Shown here piece by piece: positions 52,584 through 61,208 of a stretch of 64,000 nt of DNA. The position numbers were made by a program, and so were the translations under genes. The notes beneath the pieces are model-generated. The model was not told the DNA's origin and ran no database searches. It saw only the letters and a program-made list of their open reading frames with translations. The stretch is from an uncultured bacterium (GTDB lineage: Bacteria; Verrucomicrobiota; Kiritimatiellia; CAIVKH01): NCBI GenBank assembly GCA_903906425.1, contig CAIVKH010000080.1:1-64000 (forward strand), read 5' to 3'. Positions within the stretch are counted from its first letter, which is position 1. Each line of letters opens with the position of its first letter.

Positions 52584-53351
52584 ATGAGCAACATTATTGA
52601 TCGGTTTCGGCTGAACGGAAAAGTCGCGGTGGTCACCGGCGCGTCGCGCGGACTTGGCCAGGGAATGGCGCTGGCGCTCGCCGAAGCCGGCGCGGATGTG
52701 ATGGCGGCGGATGTGATCGATTGCGCCGAAACGCGCGAACAAATCCTGAAACTTGGCCGCAAATGCGCGACCTTGAAGCTCGATCTTTGCGCGGCCGGCG
52801 CGCCGGAAAATGTCGTGCAAAAGACGGTCGCCGAGCTGGGCCGTCTCGACATTCTCGTCAACAATGCCGGCATCATCCGCCGGACGGCATTTCTCGAATT
52901 CAGCGAGAAGGATTGGGATGACGTGATGAATCTCAACATCAAGGCGGTATTTCTGCTGAGCCAGGCGGCGGCGCGACAAATGGTCAAGCAGGGGCAGGGC
53001 GGAAAAATCATCAGCGTCGCCTCGATGCTTTCGTTCCAGGGCGGCATTCGCGTGCCGTCATACACAGCGTCAAAAAGCGCCGTGATGGGATTGACCCGCC
53101 TGATGGCGTGCGAACTCGGCCCGCAGGGCATCAACTGCAACGCCGTCGCGCCCGGCTATATGGCCACGGACAACACGAAGGCCCTGCGCGAAGACCTCGA
53201 GCGCAACAAGGCGATTCTCGAACGAATTCCTCTCGCGCGGTGGGGCACGCCCGACGATCTCAAAGGCGTTGTGGTCCTGCTCGCGTCCGAGGCCGGCGCA
53301 TATTTGAACGGCTACACAATCGCCATTGACGGTGGCTGGCTCGCGCGGTGA
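52584..53351 (+). CDS. kduD: 2-dehydro-3-deoxy-D-gluconate 5-dehydrogenase
   Basis: A 255-residue short-chain dehydrogenase. VVTGASRGLGQGMALALAEAGADVM (NAD site), NNAGIIRR, FSEKDWDDVMNLNIKAVFLLSQAAARQM, SMLSFQGGIRVPSYTASK (catalytic Ser, Tyr and Lys), VAPGYMATDNT and ERIPLARWGTPDDL down to AIDGGWLAR match KduD almost throughout. It interconverts 2-dehydro-3-deoxygluconate (KDG) and 2,5-diketo-3-deoxygluconate in pectin and alginate breakdown. A gene close to the GH28 polygalacturonase suggests a uronate pathway, though kduI, kdgK and kdgA are not in the window. An AGGAACG site precedes the ATG. Confidence 0.88.
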   Translation: MSNIIDRFRLNGKVAVVTGASRGLGQGMALALAEAGADVMAADVIDCAETREQILKLGRKCATLKLDLCAAGAPENVVQKTVAELGRLDILVNNAGIIRRTAFLEFSEKDWDDVMNLNIKAVFLLSQAAARQMVKQGQGGKIISVASMLSFQGGIRVPSYTASKSAVMGLTRLMACELGPQGINCNAVAPGYMATDNTKALREDLERNKAILERIPLARWGTPDDLKGVVVLLASEAGAYLNGYTIAIDGGWLAR

Positions 53352-53423
53352 GCGTGCCCGATGGTTCATCCATCGCGCGTCTGCTGTCTGCCGGAAAATC
53401 AGCGGGCTGCGCATCCGCCATTT

Positions 53424-55481
53424 TCAACTGGTGTCCGCGCTCATCGCGAACCGTGAGCGGAAGAGAACGAGCAATTGCGGCAGGACCAGCAAGGACATCA
53501 TCAGCGAAACGGATTTCCCAATCGTGATCGCGATCGCGAAGGAGGCGAGGCCGCGATGCGATGTGAACACCAGCGCGCCGAATCCGAGCAGGGCGGTGAT
53601 CGATGTGATGAACACGCTCCGGCCCGTGCCCGCAAGTGTCTTTTGGAGGTCGCCATTTTCGTACATGAACCGGTGGACGAGATAGATTCCGTTGTCCACC
53701 GCGATGCCGATGATGATCGGCAGCGCCATCACGTTCAGCGGATTGAGCGACACGCCGAAGAGTTTCATCAGCGCGCCCATCGAGATGATCGTGAGGATCG
53801 TCGGCAGAATCGCGAGCGCGGCCGCGAGTTTGCGGCGAAGGCCGATCCACACGGAAATGATCAGGTGAACGAAGCAGATTGAGCCGGTGATATAGAGCGC
53901 CTTCTGCGAACGCGCGACCATGAATGCGCCGAGGAACGGCATCCCCGTCACGTCGGGATCAATCGCGCGCATCTGGGCGATGAACTTCTGCTGGCGCGCC
54001 GGCTCCCAGATGTTTCCGCGCGGATAGGCATAAACCGCGAAGTGCCCCGCCTTGCTCACGAAGCCGCTCGTGAAATATTCCGGAAACGGCGCGTGCGTTG
54101 GCGACGCATCAATCAGCGCGTCGAGATCGTTGATTGAGCGGACTTCGCCGACGGTCTCAAGGTCCATCAGCTTGTTCGCGATGCGCTCGGCCCCGGCTTT
54201 CGAGTTGGCGATGAACACCGCGAACTGCGTCGAGAAATCGCTCCGGTTCGCGATCTCGCGCTCGAGGCGCACGGCCTCGGAATTGCGCGGTTCGAGATTC
54301 AAATAGTCGCCATCGAAATGCGGGCCGCCGTAGATCAGCCCGCCAATCGCGAGCACGCACAGCGAACCCGCAAGCCAGGGATGTTGCATCAGGTTGATCA
54401 ACCAGCCGAATTTTCGCGTGTGAAATGGACGCGGCTGCCGGCGGCCAGCGGGAACAACCATGAGCAGGGCGGGCAGCACTGAAATCATCGCGAGCAGACA
54501 GACGAAAATGCCCGTGCCCGCAATGGCGCCAAGCTCCGCGAAGCCGCGAAAGCCCGACAGCAGCATCACGTAAAAGCCGACTCCCGCCGTGAATGCCGCC
54601 GTGACCAACGCGGACGCCTGCGCGGTCACCGCCATCGGGATCGCCTCGCGTTCCGGCTTTCCTGACGCGACGAATTCTTCGACGCGATTGATGACCTGGA
54701 TTCCGTAATCGATGCCGAGCCCGAAAAGCGTCGAAGCGAAAAAAGAAGAGAGCAGGGTCAGGTGTCCCGGATAGATCACGATCAAGCCCGCGGTGACGAG
54801 CACGCCCGCGACGAGCGCGAGCATCGCCAGCAGCGGTCGTCGGACCGCCCGAAACGAAACGACAAATACAATCGCGATGAGTGCGAAGGAGAGGAACGAA
54901 AGTTTCGACATGTCTTTCTGGATCACATCGCGATCGTCAATCGCGTACACCGGAATTCCCGTCATGCCTGCGTGGATTTTTCCGGGGTCCAGTTTTGCGC
55001 GGTCAATCGTGCCGCGAACATTCGCGATCAGCGGCGCGGTTGCATCGGCGCTGGTTCGCGTGTCGGAAGGCTGGACGCAGATCATCAGCAGCCTGCGGTC
55101 GCGCGATGCGAGATACGGATAAACATTCGCGTCTTTCAGGACGGTGGGATCATATGGAATGCGATCAATCACGCTGCGGACGCCGGGCAGTGCGCGAAAC
55201 TGCGGGCCGAGTTGATCGACCGCCGATTCCAGAATCTTCGTGTCCTGTCCCTCGAATGTGACAACGAGCACGTTCGGTGTTCCGAATTCGTTGGCGAAGC
55301 GGAGGAACTTTTGAACTTCCGGAAGATTCTGGTCGATCAGATCGAGGTTCGAACTTAGCAGCGGCAACCGTGTCGCGACGGCCCACGCCGACAGCGCCAT
55401 CGCAACCGCCGCGATGCCGAGCACGGTCTTTGGGCGGCGGACCGAAACCGAAACGAGCGACGAAAGGAAGTTCGCGATCAT
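53424..55481 (-). CDS. MMPL/RND family membrane transporter
   Basis: A 685-residue protein with twelve predicted membrane helices in two repeats of one helix, a large periplasmic loop (about 40-190 and 400-490) and five helices. FASTLFGLGIDYGIQVINRVEEF and ALPIIIGIAVDNGIYLVHRFMYE carry the conserved GxxxDYG-type motifs of the proton-relay helix (GLGIDYGIQ; the second repeat has GIAVDNGIY). Family members such as HpnN move hopanoids or other lipids. It sits five bases from the metallo-beta-lactamase gene in an operon with respiratory genes and near a polyprenyl synthase, so a lipid substrate is plausible. Confidence 0.85.
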   Translation of the reverse strand: MIANFLSSLVSVSVRRPKTVLGIAAVAMALSAWAVATRLPLLSSNLDLIDQNLPEVQKFLRFANEFGTPNVLVVTFEGQDTKILESAVDQLGPQFRALPGVRSVIDRIPYDPTVLKDANVYPYLASRDRRLLMICVQPSDTRTSADATAPLIANVRGTIDRAKLDPGKIHAGMTGIPVYAIDDRDVIQKDMSKLSFLSFALIAIVFVVSFRAVRRPLLAMLALVAGVLVTAGLIVIYPGHLTLLSSFFASTLFGLGIDYGIQVINRVEEFVASGKPEREAIPMAVTAQASALVTAAFTAGVGFYVMLLSGFRGFAELGAIAGTGIFVCLLAMISVLPALLMVVPAGRRQPRPFHTRKFGWLINLMQHPWLAGSLCVLAIGGLIYGGPHFDGDYLNLEPRNSEAVRLEREIANRSDFSTQFAVFIANSKAGAERIANKLMDLETVGEVRSINDLDALIDASPTHAPFPEYFTSGFVSKAGHFAVYAYPRGNIWEPARQQKFIAQMRAIDPDVTGMPFLGAFMVARSQKALYITGSICFVHLIISVWIGLRRKLAAALAILPTILTIISMGALMKLFGVSLNPLNVMALPIIIGIAVDNGIYLVHRFMYENGDLQKTLAGTGRSVFITSITALLGFGALVFTSHRGLASFAIAITIGKSVSLMMSLLVLPQLLVLFRSRFAMSADTS

Positions 55482-55485
55482 CGGT

Positions 55486-56370
55486 TCAAGACTCCAGCAA
55501 CTCCGGCATCACCCACGAAATTCCGCGCCGTTTCGCTTCGGCGGCGAATCGCGGCAGCGCGGTGGCGGGGCGATCAAACGACAGGCGGAAGGTTCCGAAA
55601 TGACACGGCACGACGGTTTGCGCGCCGAGCTTCAGCGCGGCTTCGACGGCTTCTTCGGGATTCAAGTGATGAATCTTCAGCGCTCGCCGCGGCGAGAACG
55701 CGCCGATCGGCAGGATCGCAACGTCGGGATGAAACCTGCCGCGGATCGCGGCGAAATCGTTATGTGCGGCAGTGTCGCCGGCAAAATAGATTGTCAGCGA
55801 TCCCGAACGAAGGACGTAGCCGACGGCGATCTTCGGACTGCGCCACGGATGAAAGCGATCGCCGTTGTGCGCAGCCGTCACGGCGGTGATTTCGATTTCG
55901 CCGACACGGAAAGTTTCGCCGATTTGAACCGGCCGCGGCTTGGCGTGCGAGGCTTGCGCTAGCGCGAAATATTCTTCGCTGCCAACCGGGACTGCGGTGA
56001 AACCGATCTCCGGGATCCGCATTAGCGTGTCGATGTTCAAGTGATCGTAATGCGCATGAGTGATCAGCACCGCGTCGATCCGTCCGAGTTTCGCGACATC
56101 GGCGGGCAGTTTCAAAATCCGATGCGAAACGGTGCAGCGCTCCGCGGTGTTCGGATCGATCAGGATCGTGACGCCGCGCCATCGCAAAACGAAACTCGAA
56201 TGACCGAGCCACCGCAGGATGATTTCGTCGGGCAGTTTTCCACTCGCGCGCTGATCGTCGGGAATCTTCCGAAGTCCCTCCGCGATCTCGACGGGTTGCG
56301 GTTTCGTGAACCACCCGAGCTCGTACATCGCCACGGCGATTGCGATCAGCAGGATGAAAGTTCCAATCAT
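55486..56370 (-). CDS. Metallo-beta-lactamase-fold hydrolase (UlaG/NAPE-PLD-like)
   Basis: A 294-residue protein. The first 20 residues form a membrane anchor (IGTFILLIAIAVAMYELGWF). ILRWLGHSSFVLRWRGVTILIDPNTAERC leads into ITHAHYDHLNIDT, the HxHxDH metal site, followed by GEIEITAVTAAHNGDRF and IYFAGDTAAHND (further ligands). This is the NAPE-PLD/UlaG branch, which cleaves phosphodiesters or cyclic esters. The start codon ATG (56370-56368) lies inside palindrome doublet 15 and overlaps the stop of the upstream gene; the next in-frame ATG would delete most of the anchor. Substrate unknown; a lipid phosphodiester would fit the MMPL neighbour. Confidence 0.82.
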   Translation of the reverse strand: MIGTFILLIAIAVAMYELGWFTKPQPVEIAEGLRKIPDDQRASGKLPDEIILRWLGHSSFVLRWRGVTILIDPNTAERCTVSHRILKLPADVAKLGRIDAVLITHAHYDHLNIDTLMRIPEIGFTAVPVGSEEYFALAQASHAKPRPVQIGETFRVGEIEITAVTAAHNGDRFHPWRSPKIAVGYVLRSGSLTIYFAGDTAAHNDFAAIRGRFHPDVAILPIGAFSPRRALKIHHLNPEEAVEAALKLGAQTVVPCHFGTFRLSFDRPATALPRFAAEAKRRGISWVMPELLES

Positions 56371-56407
56371 TGGAAACTCCCGGGCGCCTTTGTTCCAATG
56401 ATTGGAA
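56361..56407. repeat. Palindrome doublet 15, forms a stop/start junction
   Basis: Copies at 56361-56375 (C centre on plus, G centre on minus) and 56393-56407 (G centre on plus), spacing 32 bp. On the minus strand the core of the first-listed copy reads CAATGATT, so ATGA gives the stop of the MFS-CcoO gene and the start of the hydrolase gene. Confidence 0.93.
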
Positions 56408-58307
56408 GTTTCGCGAGCTGCTGTACGAACGCGGCGACATCGGCGACCTGCTGGTCGGTGAACGATTCGTGGCCGGCCATCGAGGTGCCGGGGACGCCGA
56501 AGCGGGCGATGCGCTGGAGCGCGTCGAGTTCCTGCGCCGAACCGAAACCGGTGGCGGTGTAAAAGAAGCTGCCCTTCCGCAGATTGATTGCGGGGCGGAA
56601 AAAGTTGCGTGCCTGTGGGCCGTCGCCGCAGCCGGCCGGGCCGTGGCACGGTGTGCAAAATGTTTCGAAGATTTCTTTTCCGTGCGCGGCATCGGCGACG
56701 ATTCCCGCCGGCGGTTTCCAATCGCGAATCATTGCGTATCGCGCGGCGGCATGTTTCTGGCCGAGGCTGAAAAGATAGGCGACGAGGTCGTCGCCCCGAG
56801 TCGAATCGTCGGCGAAGAGATGCGAGTACGACGGCATTCGCGAGCCGGGAACGATCGCCTGCGGTGCGAGTAAGTGTTGCTTCTGCCATTCGGGCGTGCG
56901 GCGCAGTCCGACGTTCATCAAATCCGGACCCTGCCGGCGATTGCTGATGAACGGCGGTTTCTCGGTCATGTCCGGTTCGTGAAATGGTCCCCAGCGTTCG
57001 ACGTCACGCGTGTGAGGGCGGATGAATTGCGAGTGGCAGGTGATGCACTGTTCTTCGCGATAAACTTCGCGACCGCGAGCGACGGGGTCTGAATTCGGAT
57101 CGTGCCTCGGCGCGATGGCGTTGACAATTCCGGCGATGAGTCCGAACGCGACGAGGCCAGCGGTGCGAAACAACAATCGCGAGGCGTCGCAATTTGCGAG
57201 CGCGATGCCGGTGGCGATGACGATGCCGGAGGCGACGAGAAGTCCGGCGGGGAGGCGGTGAAGATGCTGCGCCATGCCGACGCCGAGCGCAGAGCCGAAC
57301 CAGCCGGCGATGCCGTAAAGAATCGCGGATCGCCATCGCGCGGGGATCTGTCCGGGTGAATCGGGGCGCGCGGATGGGAAGAGGATCAGCGCGACGGAAT
57401 AGGTCGAGATGCCGATCGCGTAGAGCGGGCCGGCGGCAGCGGCATCGATTCCCCATACGGCGAGCATTCGGAACGCGAGAACGAAAAGAAGAAATGTTCC
57501 GGCGAGAAGTCCGCGAAACCAACCTTTGTCGGCGAGCGCGCCGGCGAGCACCGCGGCGAGAAAATGCGTTCCGCCCATCAGCCATTGTTGCGATGGGCCG
57601 CCCCACGTGCGGCCTTTCAAGCCAGCGGTGTGCTGGATCGTCGCGAAGGCGGTGGAGTCGAGCCAGACGAGTGCTAGCAGCGCGAGGATGATGCTGGCGA
57701 AGCCCCATGATTTCAAATCGTCATCGCGCAGCGACGGGCACGCGGGAGCCGGCGAAATTTCAAGCGCTTCGCGTCGCGTCGCAAGGATCGCGATGAAACC
57801 GACGCCGCAGATCGCGGCGCAAAAGATTGTCTGAAGAACCGGCGGGCCGTCGAAGAGCGGCGGGATGTTGCAGATGAAATAGGCGAAGCCAGTCGCAGTT
57901 CCGGCCTGCAATCCGAATCGCGGACCAGGAATCAGTTTTCGCAGGCACGATGCGAGCGTGACGGTGAGCAGGCCGGTGAACGCTCCGGTCATCGCGGCGG
58001 AAATTTCCATGAAGCCGCGAATCGGAACGAGCGCGAGAAGCGCGGCGGCGGCGCATCCGGCGAAGCCAGCCAGCAAAAGTTTTCGCGCGGGAATTTTCGC
58101 CAGCAGGCGCGCGGTCAGAAAACTCGCGACGAGTCCGGCGATGCCCATGAACGTCATCGCGCGCTGCACGGCGTCGGCCGCGCCGCCGCGCGATTCGATG
58201 AGCCGGACGAGGCCGTACTGGGCGAAGAGCAGGAAATAGACGTAGGTCGCGGTGACCGCCGTCATGCCCGCAAAGCCGCGCGAAACTTTTGGCGAACCAT
58301 CAGGCAT
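56367..58307 (-). CDS. MFS-like membrane domain fused to CcoO-type cytochrome c and second cytochrome c
   Basis: A 646-residue fusion. Residues 1-400 are an MFS-like membrane domain of about twelve helices (RGFAGMTAVTATYVYFLLFAQYGL). The next part is FixO/CcoO-like: GREVYREEQCITCHSQFIRPHTRDVERWGPFHEPDMTEKPPFISNRRQGPDLMNVG with a CxxCH haem site. The last 100 residues are a class I cytochrome c, GKEIFETFCTPCHGPAGCGDG with a second haem. CcoO carries electrons to cbb3 oxidases. The oxidase subunit I gene lies immediately upstream, overlapping by eight bases, so the two encode one complex. The stop is made by the palindrome doublet, whose upstream copy encodes PIIG and whose downstream copy encodes FQ-stop. 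Confidence 0.82.
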   Translation of the reverse strand: MPDGSPKVSRGFAGMTAVTATYVYFLLFAQYGLVRLIESRGGAADAVQRAMTFMGIAGLVASFLTARLLAKIPARKLLLAGFAGCAAAALLALVPIRGFMEISAAMTGAFTGLLTVTLASCLRKLIPGPRFGLQAGTATGFAYFICNIPPLFDGPPVLQTIFCAAICGVGFIAILATRREALEISPAPACPSLRDDDLKSWGFASIILALLALVWLDSTAFATIQHTAGLKGRTWGGPSQQWLMGGTHFLAAVLAGALADKGWFRGLLAGTFLLFVLAFRMLAVWGIDAAAAGPLYAIGISTYSVALILFPSARPDSPGQIPARWRSAILYGIAGWFGSALGVGMAQHLHRLPAGLLVASGIVIATGIALANCDASRLLFRTAGLVAFGLIAGIVNAIAPRHDPNSDPVARGREVYREEQCITCHSQFIRPHTRDVERWGPFHEPDMTEKPPFISNRRQGPDLMNVGLRRTPEWQKQHLLAPQAIVPGSRMPSYSHLFADDSTRGDDLVAYLFSLGQKHAAARYAMIRDWKPPAGIVADAAHGKEIFETFCTPCHGPAGCGDGPQARNFFRPAINLRKGSFFYTATGFGSAQELDALQRIARFGVPGTSMAGHESFTDQQVADVAAFVQQLAKLPIIGTKAPGSFQ

Positions 58308-58716
58308 TTTCGCTCCGCAGGACTTTGCTCTTCAGAATGATGATTTGAATGATCGCGAACGTCGCGTCGGTGCCGGTGACGGAAAGCCACGCGTGTTCGA
58401 GTCCGCCGCGCGCAATCGTGATCGCGGTGAAGGTGGCGATGAAGATGCGGATGATGGTGGCCATCGTCAGAATTCCCTCGGTCGCGCGGTCGCGTGCCGG
58501 GCCTTTCGGCAGCAGAAACGGGAAAAGATATGAGCAGCCAACGGCGCCAACGAATGCGCCGAGGTATTGCGTGAAGACCGGTTCGGCCGGCACGGCGTGA
58601 ATTCCCATGAGCCGCAGCGTGAACAGCGGGGCGATGACGAGCAGCAGGCCGGTGGTGGCGTCGCACGCGCCGGCGAGCGCGCAGAAAATATAGGCCCAGG
58701 ATTTCTTAATCTTCAT
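58300..58716 (-). CDS. Small membrane protein, possible independent start within the oxidase frame
   Basis: An alternative reading of the end of the oxidase frame: 138 residues from the ATG at 58716, which has GAGG eight bases upstream. Four hydrophobic segments (SWAYIFCALAGACDATTGLLLVIAPLF, YLGAFVGAVGCSYLFPFLLP, TMATIIRIFIATFTAITIA, ATFAIIQIIIL). No recognised family. Such small membrane proteins accompany oxidase subunits and may help assembly. Confidence 0.5.
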   Translation of the reverse strand: MKIKKSWAYIFCALAGACDATTGLLLVIAPLFTLRLMGIHAVPAEPVFTQYLGAFVGAVGCSYLFPFLLPKGPARDRATEGILTMATIIRIFIATFTAITIARGGLEHAWLSVTGTDATFAIIQIIILKSKVLRSENA

Positions 58717-60096
58717 GTGTGTCCTCGTTTCGATTTTCGGATCGGAAGTTCCAATGATTGGAAATTGGGGGCCGCGGTTTTTCCAATCATTGGAAGTTTG
58801 CCGCATCGCGCGCCAGATGCCGCGGAGCCACGCGATCGAGGCGGTGGTCATGAGCAGGCCGGCGGCGAGGCGGATGGCGTAGGCGAGTTGCGCGGCGGAG
58901 GCGGAGTAATAGACGAGGCCTGGATTTTCGGATTCGATGTTGCCGAGAACCAGAAGCGAGCCGACGTGGAGGATGCAGCCGATCTGCCATGTCGCGAAGG
59001 CGACGGGCGAGGCGAGCGCGACGCGCCATCGGCCGGTTTCGTCGAGGGCGATGAGGGTGAGCATGAGAAAACTCGAGAGCATTCCGGCCATCGCGATGTG
59101 GGTGTGGGCGACGAGGGCGTTGGTGAATTTCCAGCGGTCGAGAATGCCGGGCATGAAGGTGAGCAGCGCGGTGGCGAGAAGGAATGCGCCCCAGAAACAA
59201 AACGCAGCGAGCCACGCGCGGCTGGCCGCGGGCCGCGTGAACCAGCGGAAGTAAACGATAAGCAGCGGCCACCAGATCACAAGGCTGGAGAGGCCGATGA
59301 TTTGCAGGGTTTCGTGGTGTGAGCGGTTGCCATGGTCGAGCCCGCTGAATGCGATCATGTGGATGACGAGCAGCAGCCACCAAGCAACAAGCCATGCGGC
59401 GTGCCGGCGTCTCGGCAGTCCGGCGACGATCGGGCACGCGAGGAAGATCACGATGACGCCGAGCGTGCTGCCGAGCAGGCTGCCACCGGTGGAACCGCCG
59501 CTGTCGGGATTGAATGGCGGATAGATGGCGGGATCGGACGCCCAATACATCAGAGGTGGAATGGCGGCGAGGATGAGGAGGAAAAGAATCTTCGTGATGC
59601 GCGGAGATTTCGTTTCGCTCGCGGCATCGGTGCGAAGTTTAAGCGCGTAACCGGCGATCAGAACGATGGCGAGACTTGTCATCGCGACGGGCATCACGAT
59701 GCGCGAGGGGCCGGACCATTCCATGAACGGCTTGCCGGAAACCTGGCCCGCGCACCATGCGCACGAGGCGAAGACGAGCGCGGCGGACCATGCTTGCAGT
59801 GCAATCATCGCGCCGGGGGCGCGATCGCGCGGCATGTACATTCGGAAGAGCAGGCCGACGAGCGGCAGGCTGCACCAGCCGTAAAGTTGCAGGTTGAGAT
59901 GCAGCGTGGCCCATTGGCCGTACACAATCGGCGCGAGGAGGCGATTCAGGCCCGGCCACAACAATAGCGCGGCGAGGAGGACGCCGATGGAATTCGCAAG
60001 AACGAGCCAGCCGAGGCTGTGTGCAGCGACATGAAACTGAAGTTCAGTCGATACGACTGCAGGGCCGCTCGATTCATCCTCGCCACAAGTTTGCAT
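58300..60096 (-). CDS. cbb3-like haem-copper oxidase subunit I, reading through into a second membrane domain
   Basis: A 598-residue open frame. The first 450 residues are a polytopic membrane protein with a low-spin haem His in ATLHLNLQLYGWCSLP, a second group SGLDHGNRSHHETLQIIG and AHTHIAMAGML, as in the short cbb3-type subunit I proteins of some PVC bacteria; the full set of CuB ligands cannot be assigned with certainty. After WRAMRQ the frame runs through palindrome doublet 16 and on into a four-helix domain that has its own ATG and ribosome site (58716). No stop codon separates the two, so it is either one fused protein or a readthrough over two genes. It precedes the MFS-CcoO gene with an eight-base overlap. 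Confidence 0.7.
   Translation of the reverse strand: MQTCGEDESSGPAVVSTELQFHVAAHSLGWLVLANSIGVLLAALLLWPGLNRLLAPIVYGQWATLHLNLQLYGWCSLPLVGLLFRMYMPRDRAPGAMIALQAWSAALVFASCAWCAGQVSGKPFMEWSGPSRIVMPVAMTSLAIVLIAGYALKLRTDAASETKSPRITKILFLLILAAIPPLMYWASDPAIYPPFNPDSGGSTGGSLLGSTLGVIVIFLACPIVAGLPRRRHAAWLVAWWLLLVIHMIAFSGLDHGNRSHHETLQIIGLSSLVIWWPLLIVYFRWFTRPAASRAWLAAFCFWGAFLLATALLTFMPGILDRWKFTNALVAHTHIAMAGMLSSFLMLTLIALDETGRWRVALASPVAFATWQIGCILHVGSLLVLGNIESENPGLVYYSASAAQLAYAIRLAAGLLMTTASIAWLRGIWRAMRQTSNDWKNRGPQFPIIGTSDPKIETRTHMKIKKSWAYIFCALAGACDATTGLLLVIAPLFTLRLMGIHAVPAEPVFTQYLGAFVGAVGCSYLFPFLLPKGPARDRATEGILTMATIIRIFIATFTAITIARGGLEHAWLSVTGTDATFAIIQIIILKSKVLRSENA
58749..58795. repeat. Palindrome doublet 16, inside an open reading frame
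   Basis: Copies at 58749-58763 (G centre) and 58781-58795 (C centre), spacing 32 bp, exact reverse complements. Read through by the oxidase frame as SNDWK then FPIIG. Confidence 0.93.
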
Positions 60097-60107
60097 CGAG
60101 GGCTATT

Positions 60108-61148
60108 TCACGCGGCAGACGCAACACAAAGCCGGTTTTCGATGCTCGATTGATCGCGGTCGAGCGCGTGTTGCACGAGCTTCAAAACGTGCCATCGTTC
60201 GGAGCGATCGACGAGCGATTGCACGAGTGAGTTTGAACCGGCCATCAGTCCAGTGACGCGGCGCCAGGCGGTGTCGCGTCCGATCGCGCTCAGCATGTTG
60301 GGTCGTTCCAGAAGGTCGTCGCGAGCGGCGGTCTTGCCGGTTTCATGAGGCGACATCAGGTGATCCTTGAAATCGTCCATGATTTGATAGCTGCGGCCCC
60401 ACAGTGACGACAGCTCGTCCAGATCGATTCGCGTGGCACGGTCAACAGCGCAGGCAATGGCCGGCAGCAGCAGCGTGAGACGGATCAGTGTGACGGTCTT
60501 TCCATTCGCGACTTCGAGGACATCGCGTTCGGTCCGCGCGCTCTCGCGGAAATTCAGATCGCGCGACTGGCCGTTGAGAATTCCCTGCGTGCCGAGACAG
60601 TTTGCGACAAGCTGCGAGGCCTCGATGCGATCTTCGGCGGGCAGATTGCCGATCACTTCCCAGAGGAGTGAATATCCGCGATTGATGAACGCGAGCGCAC
60701 CCAGCGCGGCGGCGGCTTCGCCGAACTGGACATGGGAACAAGGCGAACCGCGCCGCTCCAGCGCATCATCCATCATCGGCATGTCGTCGAAAATAAGCGA
60801 CGCGGTGTGGAAGTATTCAACGGCGATCGCGAGAGCCAGCGCACGTTCACGCGGTGCGCCGTTCGACGTCATGATGCTGAAGATCAGCCGGGCCCGAAGA
60901 AGGCTTCCGGGACTGGCGAGAACATGACCGATGACGCCGCGAAGGCGCGGCTCCGTGGCCGGGCCGCAGTCCATCATGGTTTGGAAACCGTGGAGCACTT
61001 CAGCGTGGACTTCACCGGTAGAATCACCCGCTTCGAATGACTTGTTTGAACACTTCATTTGTTCTGTTTGCGCTCCCGCTTTCATTAGATATCTCCCGAC
61101 GACTGCTCCCGCCGGCCGTCCTGTTTTCCAAGTGAAACTCGCCATCAT
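60108..61148 (-). CDS. Polyprenyl synthase (FPP/GGPP synthase family)
   Basis: A 346-residue trans-isoprenyl diphosphate synthase. First aspartate motif DDMPMMD (residues 121-127, followed by ERRG), second DDFKD (258-262), and NGKTVTL around 216-222. The usual GGKRLRP substrate loop is PGSLLRARL (80-88), losing the lysine, an odd feature for a canonical enzyme. It makes C15-C20 or longer prenyl diphosphates for quinones, carotenoids or hopanoids. A GAGGG site precedes the ATG at 61148. It ends 12 bp before the oxidase subunit gene, so the quinone tail is a plausible product. Confidence 0.87.
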   Translation of the reverse strand: MMASFTWKTGRPAGAVVGRYLMKAGAQTEQMKCSNKSFEAGDSTGEVHAEVLHGFQTMMDCGPATEPRLRGVIGHVLASPGSLLRARLIFSIMTSNGAPRERALALAIAVEYFHTASLIFDDMPMMDDALERRGSPCSHVQFGEAAAALGALAFINRGYSLLWEVIGNLPAEDRIEASQLVANCLGTQGILNGQSRDLNFRESARTERDVLEVANGKTVTLIRLTLLLPAIACAVDRATRIDLDELSSLWGRSYQIMDDFKDHLMSPHETGKTAARDDLLERPNMLSAIGRDTAWRRVTGLMAGSNSLVQSLVDRSERWHVLKLVQHALDRDQSSIENRLCVASAA

Positions 61149-61208
61149 GAGACCCTCGCCGCAAGGTCCGCGCTGATTGAAATATGCTTAACGTTCCGCA
61201 AGGCTGGC

